Source of the DNA: Deinandra increscens subsp. villosa
Taxonomy: Eukaryota; Streptophyta; Magnoliopsida; Asterales; Asteraceae
Assembly (NCBI GenBank): GCA_039602395.1
Contig: JBCNJP010000027.1
Span: forward strand, 112,818,354-112,882,353
Direction of reading: 5' to 3'
Length of the DNA stretch: 64,000 nucleotides
The stretch's first letter is position 1. The number at the start of each line of letters is the position of its first letter. Position numbers and translations under genes: made by a program. Positions 34,400 through 46,084 of the stretch are shown in pieces. A model generated the notes under the pieces. That model made no database searches. It had not been told where the DNA came from and was given only the letters and a program-made list of their open reading frames with translations.

Positions 34400-34733
34400 C
34401 TAAAAACTTGTGAAGTAAAATTTCTAAAAATGTTTCTAATTGTTTTTAAACTCGTTTAGCATGCAATGTTTAGTCGGGACAAGTATAAGTATCATTTATA
34501 CATAAAAATTCGAATTCACGCACGAAGCCCGGTTTCGCATAAAAATGCAAATTTTTACAAATGACACATAAGGTCACGAAATAAATTCACGAAACAAGTT
34601 ATTAAAATTAATTAGCAAATAAACATTAACACATGTGCAATTATTCAAATAACGGGTCTCGGGTTCGCTAACAGAACTAACGGAGCTAACGGAAAAGTTA
34701 ACGGAGTTAACTTGGGAAGTTGCAGTTGTTACA
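34400..34733 (-). repeat. 3' LTR of LARD-like element, truncated by gap
   Basis: Matches 41850-42184 with about five differences; boundary TGTAACAACTGC at 34733. Confidence 0.92.
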
Positions 34734-34744
34734 GCCTCCCCATG
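34734..34744 (-). promoter_or_regulatory. Polypurine tract
   Basis: Minus-strand CATGGGGAGGC directly before the 3' LTR start. Confidence 0.8.
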
Positions 34745-34778
34745 TTAAAGAATTTTCGTCCCGAAAATTGTCGTAGTG

Positions 34779-35258
34779 CTAATCGTTTAACGGATCGTTA
34801 TGAGATAGTCCAAGTTCTCTGTTCCACGGGAAAATGATGGTCGATATATGATTAGAAGCATTGAATGAACATTTCGCATAATCGTATGAAGAGTGGTTTT
34901 CTATAACAAACGTTTCCATGAGTGAGTTGAATCGCATCGCATGGTTAGGTTTAACAAATGTGACGGCGACGCCACATCCGAGATTGAAATGTTTAATATG
35001 ACGAAGTGACCATATGTCCGAGTAGTCTTCAGCTATAGTATCCAATAAGATAACAGAAGGTCTTGTGTCAAATGACACGGTAGAGGCAAGAAGTGTTGCT
35101 GAAAGGGTTCGAACGTTAACGTATCTAGAGAGTGGGTATGCATCCCTGAATTTGGCTAAGATCGGGTGGTTCTTACAGTTTGCAGAAAAGGCATAGGCAG
35201 ACGACGCTACAAAGTATCGTAGTATCAATAGCATAGCGGGTAAGCGTAGAAATCTCAT
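34779..35258 (-). CDS. Unrecognised ORF in LARD-like interior
   Basis: 159 codons, start MRFLRLPAMLLILRYFVASS, hydrophobic N-terminus, no motif I recognise. It is close to the polypurine tract. Length and context fit chance or a decayed remnant better than a gene. Confidence 0.15.
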   Translation of the reverse strand: MRFLRLPAMLLILRYFVASSAYAFSANCKNHPILAKFRDAYPLSRYVNVRTLSATLLASTVSFDTRPSVILLDTIAEDYSDIWSLRHIKHFNLGCGVAVTFVKPNHAMRFNSLMETFVIENHSSYDYAKCSFNASNHISTIIFPWNRELGLSHNDPLND

Positions 35259-38200
35259 AAAGAAGTGCTCTACTTCTCCAGGCCGATGACAATTTAGGCG
35301 TACGCGAGATCAACAAGTCGTGGGATGTCAGAAATGTAATAACTAGAGGACCAATTGAAATATTTCACCAATTTCCATGGTGAACCAAGATGAGTATGGA
35401 TCTGGGACGAGTAAACGTCGATAAGGGTCCTGGGAAAGTCACGGGGTTACTCCAAGGAACATGTGATTTGTCTTTTATAATACAAAACTTGAGTTGTTAG
35501 AACGTTGTTGTTCATTTGGGTCGTAATCTATATTTGACCCTTAGTAGGAAATTTATATCAGGATGTTTCCTCTCAATCTAGAGGGTTGGAAAACAATAAG
35601 TTTTATTTGGTTAAACTGTGTATGTCCCTTCTAGTGAAATTTTGCCTGAGGGACATGGGAAATCACAACGGAAATAACATAGATTTTGTTTTATTGTGGG
35701 CAATGTCCCATTGAATGAAGTTTCTCAAAATAAGGTTTTTGTCTATGATTTCAAGGTAAATCTGTGGTTCAGCACTGATCCCACCTTCCACATGCCGATA
35801 GTGCTTATGTACAGGGTGTACCGCAGCTAACCCACCACACTGCCAGCACGTTGAGGGTGTACCAGTTTCCTTGCCATTCCTAGCTATTTGACAAATCTTG
35901 TTAGATAATATACTTGAAAATAAGGTATCTTATGTTTTTTTTTGTTTTTTTTTTCAATGCCTTTGGGTTGAATGGGAGTGAAAGATTTGAAACCATGCAA
36001 TCATGTGAAAAAGTTGAATTCTACGACAAAAAGGTTTTTCCACGTTTTCAGCCGGTGGGGTCTTCGTTTATGGTAAGGATTATTAAGGGTTTAGCGTATG
36101 CGACGCGAGCATCAACGCTATTTAAGTTTCTGAGATGGATTTAAAAGATAAGGTAGTCCTTCACGTTTAGGTTTAAAATGAGGTTCGCCAACATGGGATA
36201 TATCGTTGCGCATATTACCCTCCGGTAAGGATCCAAAATAAGGGTGACGTTCTAATGAAAGAAAGGTTCTTTGTAGAAGCATGAATGGTATCAAGTATGG
36301 CAATACAGACTCAGGATGAAGGGCGAGGTAGCTTATGTACGGTAGTAGCAACTGCACGTTTTCGAAGAGAGTCATACGATACAATTGACGCGAATCCGGA
36401 GAAAACGATTTGGGTTGACCGTTATCAATGCGATTGTGTCGACGGTGGCACTGTACAGAAGAATAGAACACCAGTTTATATCGGCCCTCAAGAGTAAGTA
36501 AAAGTGCAAACGTGTAGTAAGAATGGGTTTTCGAAACACCAAGTACTGACGACTCCAAAATACTTCATGACTTTCAATGAGTGTAAATACGATTTGTAGT
36601 TAAGGTTCCGCGGGGTCTACTGCGTATCGAAAAGCCGCATTGCATATAGGATGTAAAAATATCGGGTACTTGGGTCGCTTTCAGTGATCCTCGGGTAGCT
36701 CGCCGCATATACGATAAATTCAAACGTGTCTTCGTCAAATCTGAAGTCAATCTACTTCCTTACGCGTGTCTCAAAAGCTCGGGTCAATCATTCGATTAGT
36801 CACCACTAGTTATGAAGCAGGGATTACCAATGAAAGTTTTTCTAGAGAAGAAGGAATGAGGACAATGGGTAGCAACGCATGATGTTGTGGAACTTTCCTA
36901 GCATACCGCTGCCTATTGCTTATTGTTGGATGTCACTGTTTGTCATACGGGAGCTTCTGACAAGGAAGTGCATGGAAATGTCACTGATGAGGTTAACTAG
37001 CCGTGATGGCTCAAGGCTTGAAGACCACCCAAGTTTATGGCAATCAAGTTCACAGATGTAGTGTGTGTTTGAAGAATAAGCAGATCGTACGGGTTCGAGT
37101 AGTAACCTACATCGCTCCGTTGGGCGAGGCTGTATTTGTAGTGAGATATAAAGTGTTTAAAATCGTGACGAGATCACTAGTCAAGAGGGGAGAATTTCAC
37201 AAGATTTTCCTGCCGAAAGGTTGGTTCCAATGGTTGAGGTGTAATTGTCCATCGAAGAGGTCTAGGTTTCCATCAGATTAGAGTTTATGAAATTGTTGTA
37301 CAATTGAGAGAGCTTTAAGGAGGGTTGTAGTAGTTAACGTCATAGGGGTAGAGTTAGCATCGCGGAAAAATTAGAGTCAGTAAAGAGTTTAACCACGGCT
37401 GATGTGAGTGATGGGATGTCATATTGGTGTTATCATTCGCACAAGCATTTTTTTATAGGAGCTGATAGGTTGGAAGCCATAGCTAAGAGAGACGAGAACG
37501 GGTGTGAGGTCGTATTCCTTATAACCGACGGTCTGCCGAGTAGGATTCCCCAGGGCTTCCATACACTGCAAATTATAATTACGTGTGCACCCGTAACGGT
37601 AATCTTCCTTGTATGGTCACGCTGGTTCCTCTTACTTTAGCTACCAGGTTCGATGGGGTAGTATGTGGTTTCCAAGGGGTAAGTATCAAGAATGTTGTTA
37701 TTAAATCAAAGGTAACTGACCGGGATTTGCCAAGGAGACTAGTTTTGAGAATAAACAGCTCATTCAATTTAAAGTTTACCGTAGGTACGATTTGGTAAGC
37801 AAGTGGTTCAGTAGGAGTATGGGTAGGGCATGCTACAATGCCCCAAACTTAACTTAAAGATATAGAGTAGTTATTGTCCGACTCGATCACGAATCCGTTA
37901 TACACACATATGTTTATATATATATATACTGAGAGAATATCATATTATTCTTAGTCATCACATGCCTGATTTCATTTATGTTACTAAAGTCACATTCACG
38001 TTGAATTATCACACAACAACTATGCGATTTAAAATGCGAGGTCTAAATTGACCAAGGAAAAGAGTGTCAACATTTTAGGGTAACAGACGCAGTCACAAGT
38101 ATCCCATGAGAAATCATCTGATTCTATACAATGTTGCCCTATACGAGGCTAAACAGCGTTCTTTACTAACACACTACGATAAAGGTACTCACAGTGTGTG

Positions 38201-38676
38201 TCAACGGGTGTCTTACCCGAATAGGATCTACTAAGAGTCCTATTTATGTTATAAGAGAGTATGATCAGTTGAGCTGAGAATATGTTGGATCATTGTCTTA
38301 GAGTCTAGATTACCATGATCTAGGCCTAAAAGTAACCCTACCAAGGTTGTTAAGAATAAACAATGTTGTTAAGGGTTAAACAAGTCCATAAGGATATCAG
38401 GATCATAAACAATGAATTTTTCACTATTCGGGAAGCTAGTGCATAACTACAAGCACTTACGATTAATCACTCAAGTTTTGTTGATGCATCCAAGTAAGAA
38501 GATGGTGAATACAGGCTTAAGATAGTAGATCCTCTCTGATTGCATCTTAGGTGGTTCTTACCCCAATAGGGTTCTTGATGGTCCTATATACATCATGCAG
38601 AGGGAAATGTGCATTCTAACACGTGGTACAAACAATTTCTAAACCAATTCTTGTAAATTCTTCCAAGTGTCCCCTT

Positions 38677-39113
38677 GAAGTTCGCTAGAAACTGTTTAAG
38701 TCCGCTAAGTCATGTTCAAGTCCGCTAAGAACCATTCAAGTCCGCTAAGAACAAGTTCGCTAGGAACAAGTTCGCTAAGAAGAGATGAAGTTCGCTAAGG
38801 CCTCATCAAGTTCGCTAAGGTCATTCTCAAGTTCGCTAAGAAGCCAACAAGTTCGCTAAGGCATATCAAGTTCGCTAAGGCATATCAAGTTCGTTAAGGA
38901 GAATGGTCAAGTTTACTAGCTGGAAGTTCGTTAAGAACATCACAAGTTCGCTAAGAACAATGGTTCAAGTTCGCTAACAGAAGTTCGCTAGGAAGGATTC
39001 AAGTTCGCTAAGTACAATATGAAGTTCGCTAAACAAGTACGCTAAGAACAACTCAATCAAGTTCGCTAAGAGGAAAGGAAGTCCGCTAAGAAGCATTTGA
39101 CAAGTACGCTAAG
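38677..39113 (-). repeat. Array of CTTAGCGAACTT motifs in leader
   Basis: On the plus strand AAGTTCGCTAAG and close variants occur 23 times in about 440 bp, with irregular spacers of 4-15 bp. It lies in the element's leader shortly after the primer-binding site. Spacers show no periodicity and no frame is kept. Confidence 0.9.
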
Positions 39114-39343
39114 ACTATACTTAGAAAAATTTTCCAATTCAGAAATCTCTAAGTCTCGGGAAAGAAAAATTTCTACCCAAAATTCTAATATCTGCACTGA
39201 CATCAGGCAGGAATTCTAAATGAGGATCATCTTCAGCACGCGTGGCAGTACTCTTGGGGAATGGGTTGTAACCAAAGCTTTTCAAAAACAGTTACAGTTC
39301 AGAAATTTTTGCTTTTAAAATGTTCTGGTTCGCTGTAACCAAA

Positions 39344-39356
39344 GGCTCTGATACCA
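39344..39356 (-). promoter_or_regulatory. Primer-binding site, initiator Met tRNA
   Basis: Reverse complement reads TGGTATCAGAGCC, just inside the 5' LTR end. Confidence 0.92.
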
Positions 39357-39360
39357 ATCA

Positions 39361-42184
39361 GTAACACCCCCAATTTCCACTAACGGAGTATAACCGTGTG
39401 GGGTGTGATCCAAACCAGGATCCAAGACTTTAGTTACAACCAAGCCACGAAATAAGTTTAAAACATAAGATAATACATGATTTACAAAACAAAGTTTAGT
39501 TTAAAGATCAGCGGAAGCAATTAAGTGACTACATGTTTGAAAGTACAAAATTTCAAGTTCGCGTGATTTAAAATATAGATTCCCCAAAAGTTTGCAAGTT
39601 AAGTGTACAGCCGCCATCCGTGCCACCCATGATCCACCTAACGACCTGAAAAGCATTCAACAATCAAGTGTCAGACAAGGCTGGTGAGTTCACTAAAGCG
39701 GTCTACCCGTCACAAGTAGACCCAATGTTTATGAATAAAGATAGGTAAAACACAATCAATATCATAAGACCAGTAAATTCCATATCGTAGGTAGCTAGCC
39801 CATAGTTATGTACACCTGAATTGTTCGTAACCGAAGCTGACAATGTTTTGATAGGGGATACCTATGAATTTGCCTTCCCATGTCTTGACGGATTACGGTG
39901 GGTAGGCTAACATTGATCTCAGTCCGACCGCCAGTCGGGAGGGTGCATCCCGTGCACCGCTGAGCTGGGGTGTCAATCCCCAGTAGTACTACTCAATATT
40001 ACCTCACTATTGTATATTAACGGCCCGAATGTAAGGACTTTTTATAAATAAAGCAATTTCAGTGCAACATATGATATTTTATCGGAAAATTACTCAGTAA
40101 AGAAATACCTTTACCGTTGGGTTGCCATCCTTTACCGGATGCAACTATCTGTGCGTTATCATCCTAAAACCGGATATAACAATAATAGTAAGTGAACTCA
40201 CCTTAGGGTGCACTGGTACTCAGCACTTGGTTCAACAGGTTGGTCAAAATTAACCTATTCAGGTAAAATATGGCCTAATCAAATTAGTAGGTGTCGCTAG
40301 GACGAAAATAGCACATAAGAACCTAAACATGTTTCATACAATCATACAAGCCACACAATGCACATACAAGTCCCAATTTGGGAGAAAATCAAGAAATTGC
40401 AATTCAAGTCAAAGTTTTGCAAAAAAGTCAAACTTCAAGCATTTAACTATTGACATAGCTAAAACCCACAATACTTGGAATTAAATCCTTAAATTTTACA
40501 GGCATATACTACGTATCAATTAGAACTTGTTGCAAAAAGAATCAAGTAAAAATTTTAAGAAATGAGAAAGTTATGCGTGTTGGGAGTTGGCAAAAATCAA
40601 CATTATTATCTTTGAGACACCATTTGGTGGCATGCCTAATTTGCTCCATACTTGGAGTTAGGCTCTAAAATTTTGCAGGCATAAACTACTCAACATTTAG
40701 GGAATTTTTTAAAAAGAATCAACTTAAAAAGTTAAGTAACGAGAAAGTTATGCGCATTGGAAGTTGGCAATTTTCAGCTTTTTGCAAAATAGTCAAAGTA
40801 GGTTTAAAATTTGCATAACTCATTCAAAACTTAAAGTTTAGGTATCAAACCTTCCAGATCTTACTTTTAATATATAAACCGCATTTTCATTTAACAAACC
40901 CCTCATTATATCAAGGTTAGCATGCTCAACAAAAATACAAAGTCCACTTTTCACTGAAAAAGACAGCTCTGCACACCTAACTTGCAGCAGCTATTTGGAT
41001 GACCAAACGGAGGTTTTAGAAAACGTGCAAGTAGCCCAGATAAAGCTAAGACATGGAACTTTACTAGGAAAAGAGAATCAACTGATTTCAAGCAAAATTG
41101 AGTGAGTTATGACCTCTTCAAGTTGGCCTAAAAATCTGGACGAATCTGTCCACACTTTATAGTTTGTAAAAATTTCGGTTTTCTAATTTTGAGCAACAAT
41201 TTGGTCATCCAACACCTACTAACATAATTAATACCATTTCAAAAATGTAATTTCTGTACCTAACATGTTCATACCAAAATCATATCAAAATCCCAACATA
41301 TGGACTAGCATACAAGAGCATACACCCAATTTCCATGTCCAAACACCCCACATTCATACAAGAGCATCCATGGCAGATTTCTAAGTTAAATTTCCAGCTT
41401 TAAAAATCATTACATAATCTGCCCCAAATCACAAATTATCATAGCTTAACATACATCTTGTTCCATTAGCATTTTAACACACCAAAATACACACAATCAC
41501 TAGATTAACACATGCAAGCTACCAATTTCTAGTTTGAGAACTTAGGGCTTATAAGTTTTGAAGAGAAATCACGAAATGGAGAAGATGAAGTGAAGAGGGA
41601 GCTTCCTTTGGTGTTCTTGAGGCTTGTAGGAGCTTGGATTCACCTCCTTGAAGCTTGATTTCTCAAAATCGCGAGTGTGTGTATGTGTGTGTTGAGCCGT
41701 GAAGAATGGAGGAGGAGGAGGAGGAAGATGCGTGAAATGAAGATGGGGGAGAGGTTTGGGCAGATTTTGTGTAAGTGAAATTTACATGAATGGTCCCTCA
41801 AGCTTTATTTTTAACACATTAAGCATAAAACTCAACCAAATGGGTTTTTACTAAAAACTTGTGAAGTAAAATTTCTAAAAATGTTTCTAATTGTTTTTAA
41901 ACTCGTTTAGCATGCAATGTTTAGTCGGGACAAGTATAAGTATCATTTATACATAAAAATTTGAATTCACGCACGAAGCCCGGTTTCGCATAAAAATGCA
42001 AATTTTTACAAATGACACATAAGGTCACGAAATAAATACACGAAACAAGTTATTAAAATTAATTAGCAAATAGACATTAACACATGTGCAATTATTCAAA
42101 TAACGGGTCTCGGGTTCGCTAACGGAACTAACGAAGCTAACGGAAAAGTTAACGGAGTTAACTTGGGAAGTTGCAGTTGTTACA
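39361..42184 (-). repeat. 5' LTR of LARD-like element
   Basis: About 2.82 kb. The exact inner border (GTGTTAC at 39361) is uncertain by a few bases because the usual ACA end appears mutated. Contains the intron-like segment 39646-40201. Several 100-200-bp stretches between 40440 and 41180 resemble each other loosely (GAGAAAGTTATGCG, TTGGCAAAAATCAAC). Confidence 0.88.
39646..40201 (-). other. Intron-like segment inside LTR
   Basis: Minus strand: CCCTAAG/GTGAGTTCAC at 40201 to GCTTTTCAG/GTCGTTAG at 39646, 556 bp, one base different in length from that of the solo LTR at 18992-21332; GGATCATGG follows the acceptor in both. Confidence 0.55.
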
Positions 42185-42644
42185 GGCTAGATTATGAGGC
42201 TTGTAGTATTAAATAAGTTGGGCTGGGCTTAGAAGGTTTCATTAGAATCATAGGCTAGTTTGGTTATTGTATTTAGGCTAGTTTATGGTTGGGCTTGGGT
42301 TTACTATTGGGTTTATAATTCACAAGGGGCCCCATAGTAAACCCAATGGGGGACTATATATACCCCACTAGACCTCCTCATTTGTCAACCCTTGAGATTA
42401 CGATTTTAGAGAGAGAATGCAAGGGAGTTTAAGATCGTAATCTTAAACTAGAGAGAGAGATCTGTTTACGATTACAAGATTTGTACCCGACAAGTTCATC
42501 TTGTGTGCAAAGATCAGGTTTTTAACGTTTTAATCATCGTAGTCTTCGATTTCTGCTCTTCTCTTTCTTGAATCACTAATCTAACGGATTTCGCACGTTT
42601 ACATTAGTTAGATATCGTGAGTAATTGTTGTTTCAGGACCAACA
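42185..42644 (+). repeat. 5' LTR of SIRE-like element, first bases cut off
   Basis: Starts GGCTAGATTATG directly at the LARD-like 5' LTR border, so the first about six bases (TGTAGA by comparison with 49998) are on the other side of that insertion. TATA motif at 42355-42362; ends GACCAACA. Confidence 0.8.
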
Positions 42645-42646
42645 AT

Positions 42647-42659
42647 TGGTATCAGAGCC
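42647..42659 (+). promoter_or_regulatory. Primer-binding site, initiator Met tRNA
   Basis: TGGTATCAGAGCC two bases after the LTR end at 42644. Confidence 0.93.
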
Positions 42660-42734
42660 AAGAAACGAGAGTTTTGTGGTTCTCACAATATTGATTCAAG
42701 AGATCTAACGGTTTTGTGAGTTTTTCTTGAGTTT

Positions 42735-43105
42735 TTCAGGTTTACGATCAAGTTTGCTTAGTTTTCTGGGTTGTTCTTGGTGTTTACGATATCTGCTGGT
42801 GTTTACGATCGGTGTTCTTCATCAGTTTAGTGTTTACGACCTAGAAATTGGAGTTTACGAATTCAAGATTCGAACTTTGAGTGTTTACGACTGAGAAAAT
42901 AGAGTTTACGACTTCAAGATTGGATTTTTAAGTGTTTACGACTGGGTTTACGATCCGGAGGAGTTTACGACTGTGGTTACGATCCAGAGGTGTTTACGAC
43001 AGAGATTACGATCAGAATCAGGTTCACGATCGTGTTTACGACCCGTAGTAGTTCACGACTGTGTTTACGACTCGGGATGTGTTTACGATAAAGTTTACGA
43101 TCGAA
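42735..43105 (+). repeat. Array of GTTTACGA motifs in leader
   Basis: GTTTACGA(C/T) occurs about 15 times, plus variants GGTTACGATC, GATTACGATC and GTTCACGA, over 370 bp between the primer-binding site and gag. Spacing is irregular. Confidence 0.9.
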
Positions 43106-43360
43106 AACAGGGTTTGCGGCAAAAAGTCACTATTTCACACTTTCACAGAAACGAACATAACTTTTGACTCGTTTGGAGTTAGAAGCTCAAATTTTAACAC
43201 GACGTTCCTGACAACAAGCCCCAGTTTTGGACCCCCAAGTTCCACTCTGAAGGCCTCCGTTTTCACGTTTTAAGTTTTTTGCACTATTCCTTGAATAGTC
43301 ATTTTGCCGTTTTTACCAATTTTTCAAAATTTTCAGAAGCTGCATATCTAAAGAAAGAAA

Positions 43361-45295
43361 ATGAGTTCAGTGGTTGAAAAAAAGAATATCGTTGAGAACA
43401 AGGATGCTTTCGCAGCTGAAGTTGATGAAACTAAGATATACCCCAATCCTACTTGTGCTCGATTAATTCATGGATTAAGACAACTCTGAAAAAATGTTGA
43501 AATCGAACTTTTTGATATGCAATGTTCTAGGAGTTCATTTAAAGGTAGGTGGGAAAAGAGTGAAGAGAGAGTAAAAGCCCAAAAACTAGACATTGAGAAA
43601 TATCAAAAGCTAGCAACGGAGAAGACTATTTTATATGATCGAGCTAGGATTGAGATATCTGAGCTAACACAGAAATTAACTGAACTCCAACAAAAATATG
43701 ATGAGCTGCGGGTCAAGTATGATTGCAATCAGGAAAGAAATCAGCGAATGCTCGATGATAGAAAGGAATTGTCACATGTTGTTCTAATTGGTCAAGTTAG
43801 GAAAGATAAAACTGGGTTTGGGTCAGAAAAGTCTGATAAGTCTCTGTCTACAAATAGCATTATTCCTCCACCAGTTCCCAGAGACATTATAGGAATACTT
43901 CTTAGTGAGGATCAAGTTGAACGAACCAAGTCTGATCATAAAGAAGTTGCTCCTCCTATTGATAGTGTCTTGGTTGGAACTACACCATTGACTCAAGAAG
44001 AAATTGATAATGAAGCAAACATGACTTATGGTGAATGGAGAGTAGAGGATATATCAGACAATGATGCTGAGCGCCAGAAATATGACAGGTGTCATAACTC
44101 TAAGTCTGATGATGCTAGGATAGAGTTGAAACCATACCCTAAAATTGAAACCCCATACTTCAAACTAATTAACGAAGTCAAAAGGGAAAAGGTGATCTTG
44201 ATGACACGGCCTGAGGGGAAGATTTTTATGACATCTGGATCAATGTTTGACCAAGAACCAGATATTGGATATGACTTACCATCCTTATCCTCAAAGTTCA
44301 AGAGAATAACCGATGGAGTGATAAGTGAACCTAAAGTTGAGAGGCCAAATATCACCATCAAGCATCCGAGTATGAAACCAACAGCTGGAGTAAAGAATGA
44401 AAAACTCAAGGGAGTAGCTGTGTCTCCCATTTCTTCAGTTGGATCATGCAGTTGCCGTTGTAATTGCAAGAATGGTGCTTCAACGTCAAAGAATCAAGGA
44501 AGCACAAAGACAGAAAGGACAGGTTCGACAAACCATCAGAAAGTCAAATCTGAAGCTGCAGTCAAAGCAAAGAAGCAGACACAAGGCAAACCAGCTCCAT
44601 ATCAGCCACCATAGACAAATGGTTACACGTCTGACTTTTATCTAAAGAAGCAGACTTGCTTTAATTGTGGCAATGCTGGTCATATTGCTAGAAACTGTCT
44701 TTATCGCCCCTATGAACCCTATTTTCTGAAAAGTCAAAGGATTTCATCTCAGGAGTCTGTAAAGTCTAAGCCAATGATGGTGCAAACACCTAAGGCAAGG
44801 AAGACTGTTACTCCTAAGGTTAAACCCTCTGATCAACATTGGGGTGCTGCCAAAGCTGAGAGAAAATATTTAAATCAAAACAACAGCTTTCCAAGTTACC
44901 AAAATTTCCACAAACAGGTGAAGAAACCGTTTTCAAAACAACCAAATTCTGAAAAACCCATAGTAACCCCTCCCAAGGTAACTAAAACTGTTTTGAAAAA
45001 TGATTCTAAAATGAAGAAGGTTGAAATACCTAAAGTCACAGCTCCAAAGGGGACTAAAACAAAAACTGTTTTGAAAAATGAATCTAAAACGAAGAAGGTT
45101 GAAATACCTAAAGTCACAACTCCAAAAGTGACTAAAACAAATGTTGATTCACCTGGAACTTGGAAACCAAAAATCAAGGCAGCTCCATCCCAACTTCCTA
45201 ATTTCTCAAAGGGGATGTTCTTACAAGAAGTATCTTTTATTGATTCCTTAGGTGTACCCAGAAAAACAATGGCCTGGGTACCAATGGCTAAATAA
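43361..45295 (+). pseudogene. SIRE-like copia gag with two in-frame stops
   Basis: One frame from ATG at 43361 (MSSVVEKKNIVENKDAFAAE) to the stop at 45293-45295, interrupted only by TGA at 43487-43489 and TAG at 44612-44614. An extended coiled coil (EKSEERVKAQKLDIEKYQKL through QQKYDELRVKYD, about 43540-43740) is followed by an acidic middle. A zinc knuckle CFNCGNAGHIARNC lies at about 44657-44698, just after the TAG. The Lys/Thr-rich tail contains a duplicated block (KKVEIPKVTAPKGTKT / KKVEIPKVTTPKVTKT, about 45013-45140). The protein would form the particle of a SIRE-type copia element; the leaky-looking frame, with just two point stops in 645 codons, suggests recent loss. Confidence 0.82.
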
Positions 45296-46084
45296 TCTCT
45301 CACTATGTGCAGGAACAGTCAAGGAGGATTATCACTAACATTTATATTATTAATTTGTTTGTTGATAAGTGATTGTTCCAGGCACAGTTTAGGAGACGTA
45401 TCTTCATGTCATGACAAGCAATTTTTTATGGAGGATATGTTTCCTTGAGAGGTAAAAGGTCAAATTCAGCATGAAAGGTACTGTTCTTAACTTGGTTGTT
45501 TGTTTGATGAAGCGGTAAAGGGTGTTTGTATCAAACCAAATTTCTTAAAATTTTCAGTTGGTGCTTGGTTGTTCGATTTAAAAAAAATAGATGAGGTATG
45601 CATGCTAGAAAACCCAATTTTCTAAAAATTTTCAAATCCATACTTTGAAGGTTAGCTTGGCCAGATGTGTGTGAAGTTATTTGCTCTGCTTATGTGTTCG
45701 TGTTTAAAAAAAAACTAAAAAATGATGATGTTCACAAAAGTTGTGACATTAAAAATCAAAAAGCAAGGGGAAGAAATGTAAAGATGAAGAAAAATTGACC
45801 CCTCAAAAATTATGTGCTTTTCAATTTTTAATAGTTTGTTTGTGTTTTGTTTCTGAGAAGGGAGGGAAGCCCGGATTGGAGATGACTGACACGTGTAAGG
45901 CGGAAGTGAAAAGCAAGCTCCACCGTGATATGCTCGGTAGGCTCGACCTAATCTTATGACCACCAATGTAAGTGCAATGAACTTAAAATATATATATGTT
46001 TAGTTTCCCATCCTAGTTTACATGGTTTAAAAAACTGAGTCCCAGCAAAAACAGGTTGAGAGTGGTAATTATACCTAGTATTCA
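45296..46084. other. SIRE-like interior, pol missing
   Basis: Non-coding sequence where protease and integrase would be expected; no pol-like frame seen. Confidence 0.5.

Larger units (their letters stand above)
34400..42184 (-). mobile_element. Large non-autonomous gypsy element without coding capacity (LARD-like)
   Basis: On the minus strand: 5' LTR 42184-39361 (about 2.8 kb, TGTAACAACTGC...GGGGGTGTTAC), primer-binding site 39356-39344, a 4.6-kb interior, a polypurine tract (CATGGGGAGGC, 34744-34734), then the first 334 bp of the 3' LTR (34733-34400) before the gap. The 334 bp shared by the two LTRs differ at about five sites. In the interior no frame resembles gag, protease, reverse transcriptase or integrase; the longest minus ORFs (35258-34779 and 36558-36118) are unrecognised. 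The sequence before the polypurine tract (TTTTCGGGACGAAAATTC) resembles the 3' end of Tekay-type elements, hinting at the autonomous partner. It is inserted in the first bases of a copia LTR (GGCTAG from 42185). Confidence 0.85.

Noticed and set aside
33610..34459. Long ORFs spanning the N run
   Set aside because: Artefact of translating Ns.
35914..37798. Plus-strand ORFs in the LARD-like interior
   Set aside because: Short, unrelated to gag/pol, on the strand opposite to the element; likely chance.
38677..39113. CRISPR-like array
   Set aside because: Spacers are only 4-15 bp and the repeat is 12 bp within a plant retroelement leader; not a CRISPR locus.
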